Part shown: positions 6,656 to 7,377 of the stretch, one piece after another | Numbering within the stretch: position 1 is the stretch's first letter | Layout of the letters: the number at the start of each line of letters is the position of its first letter | DNA from: DATKIY01 sp035543875 | Lineage (GTDB): Bacteria > Actinomycetota > Actinomycetes > JAHEKZ01 | Direction of reading: 5' to 3' | NCBI GenBank assembly: GCA_035543875.1 | Contig: DATKIY010000131.1 | Coordinates: forward strand, 1-7,377 | DNA length: 7,377 bases | Program-made: the position numbers and the translations under genes | The notes under the pieces: model-generated | Database searches by the model: none | What the model was told of the DNA's origin: nothing | Seen by the model: the letters and a program-made list of their open reading frames with translations, nothing else

Positions 6656-7377
6656 CACTTCGCCGTCGCAAGGTGCGTGGCTGCGGCTGTCTGTTCAATC
6701 AGTTGTGCAGTACGTTCCGGTTGGTCCCACATCGGGACGTGGCCGCAGTCGCGTAGGCGGACCCAGCGCGCGTGAAGCGGCAGGCCTTCAGGTTCCTGGC
6801 AGCTGCGGCCAGGCAGGATTCGGTCGCGATCTCCCCACACTGCTGTGACGGGGATTCTTGGGTCAATATCGCGAGCGTCACACTGCCGCCCGTGAGTGGC
6901 AGCCAGAGCAGCTGCCCAACCACTCGCGCGCGACTGCGCATGCGTGGCGGCGACAGCTAAGTCGCGATCGAGTGAAGCTGGGTTGGCGCTAGACGTCCAG
7001 AACCCAATTGACTTGAGTTGTCCGACTCGCAGCAACGTTGGCGCGAAGGGATCGGCGATCCGCGCAGCCCATCGATTTGCGTGAGCGACGACTGGCACGA
7101 CGTCACTGCGCCAGAAACCGGCTGGTGCGAGTGCGCAGACGCTTCTGGCCAAACCTTGGCGCGCGAGTTCGAGGGCGATCCAGCCGCCTAAGGAACTTCC
7201 GGCGACATGCGGAGAGACGATGTCGTTTTCATCAAGCCATTCCGCGATGGTCCTCGCGAAGCCGTCGGCGCTGGCATCGGCGCCAGGTCGCAGTCGAGGT
7301 GAATCGCCGTGGCCGGGAAGGTCGATGCGGTAGACGGTGAAATGTTTCACTAGTCGCGGGGTGATTGGCTCCCACAC
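6655..7377 (-). CDS. Alpha/beta-fold hydrolase, 5'-truncated by window edge
   Basis: This is an alpha/beta-hydrolase of the broad epoxide hydrolase/esterase/MhpC-like group. The visible 240 residues hold the complete catalytic triad. The nucleophile elbow is GSSLGG (Ser62), the acid is in VWGDRDRILP (Asp185 most likely, Asp183 possible), and the base is His213 in CGHVPMWDQP. DLPGHGDSP (19-27) is the usual strand-4 motif. The opening WEPITPRL is the segment that normally follows the HG oxyanion loop, so about 25-35 residues, including that loop, lie beyond the right edge. The GTG at the very edge is probably internal. No signal peptide can be judged. The stop overlaps the crtA start (TGATG), so the two are almost surely co-translated. 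The substrate is unknown: an ester or lactone intermediate, or an acylated carotenoid glycoside, is speculation from context. Confidence 0.88.
   Translation of the reverse strand: MWEPITPRLVKHFTVYRIDLPGHGDSPRLRPGADASADGFARTIAEWLDENDIVSPHVAGSSLGGWIALELARQGLARSVCALAPAGFWRSDVVPVVAHANRWAARIADPFAPTLLRVGQLKSIGFWTSSANPASLDRDLAVAATHAQSRASGWAAALAATHGRQCDARDIDPRIPVTAVWGDRDRILPGRSCQEPEGLPLHARWVRLRDCGHVPMWDQPERTAQLIEQTAAATHLATAK

Noticed and set aside
6655..7377. Assignment of the hydrolase as BchO (bacteriochlorophyll cluster hydrolase found near crtA in purple bacteria)
   Set aside because: The only argument is proximity to a crtA. No bch gene is in view, and the visible motifs are generic for alpha/beta-hydrolases.
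1..7377. CRISPR array, tRNA/rRNA genes, insertion sequence, phage or toxin-antitoxin system
   Set aside because: The window is almost fully occupied by seven metabolic genes. I saw no repeat array, transposase or integrase motif, or structural RNA.

Overview
The window is a compact, gene-dense stretch of bacterial chromosome. It has GC-rich codon wobble, several GTG starts, 1-4 nt gene overlaps and no gap longer than about 130 bases. The protein styles (MetF, a short-form Orn/Lys/Arg decarboxylase, CruF and a membrane-anchored GT2) and the codon bias suggest an actinobacterium, possibly a pigmented free-living one. This is inference: no rRNA or other phylogenetic marker is present.

Layout, left to right. 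The 3' part of metF (methylenetetrahydrofolate reductase, + strand) is cut by the left edge. It converges on a CrtI/CrtD-family carotenoid desaturase (- strand). A 129-base divergent intergenic region follows, then a PLP-dependent Orn/Lys/Arg decarboxylase (+ strand). The decarboxylase converges on, and overlaps, the end of a four-gene minus-strand operon. In transcription order that operon is: an alpha/beta-hydrolase (cut by the right edge), a CrtA-type carotenoid monooxygenase, a CruF-type carotenoid 1,2-hydratase, and a membrane glycosyltransferase of family 2 that resembles CruG in position and fold.

How the genes fit together: the desaturase, CrtA, CruF and GT2 can be read as a late carotenoid-tailoring module. 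It would desaturate, hydrate, oxidise to ketone and glycosylate the end of an acyclic or monocyclic carotenoid, giving a polar, membrane-spanning xanthophyll glycoside. It parallels the spheroidenone branch of purple bacteria (CrtC, CrtD, CrtF, CrtA), with CruF in place of CrtC and a sugar transferase in place of the CrtF methyltransferase. The early genes (crtE, crtB) and any cyclase are not in the window. The alpha/beta-hydrolase is co-transcribed but its role is unknown. metF and the decarboxylase look like unrelated housekeeping neighbours.

The most unusual detail is at the convergent decarboxylase/GT2 junction. A 20-base imperfect tandem duplication (3909-3948) sits on the two stop codons. 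Removing the second copy in silico makes the GT2 stop right after its family-typical C-terminus, inside the same CTAG palindrome that holds the decarboxylase stop. The duplication therefore appears to have frameshifted the GT2 into a 42-residue, arginine-rich tail read antisense through the decarboxylase gene.
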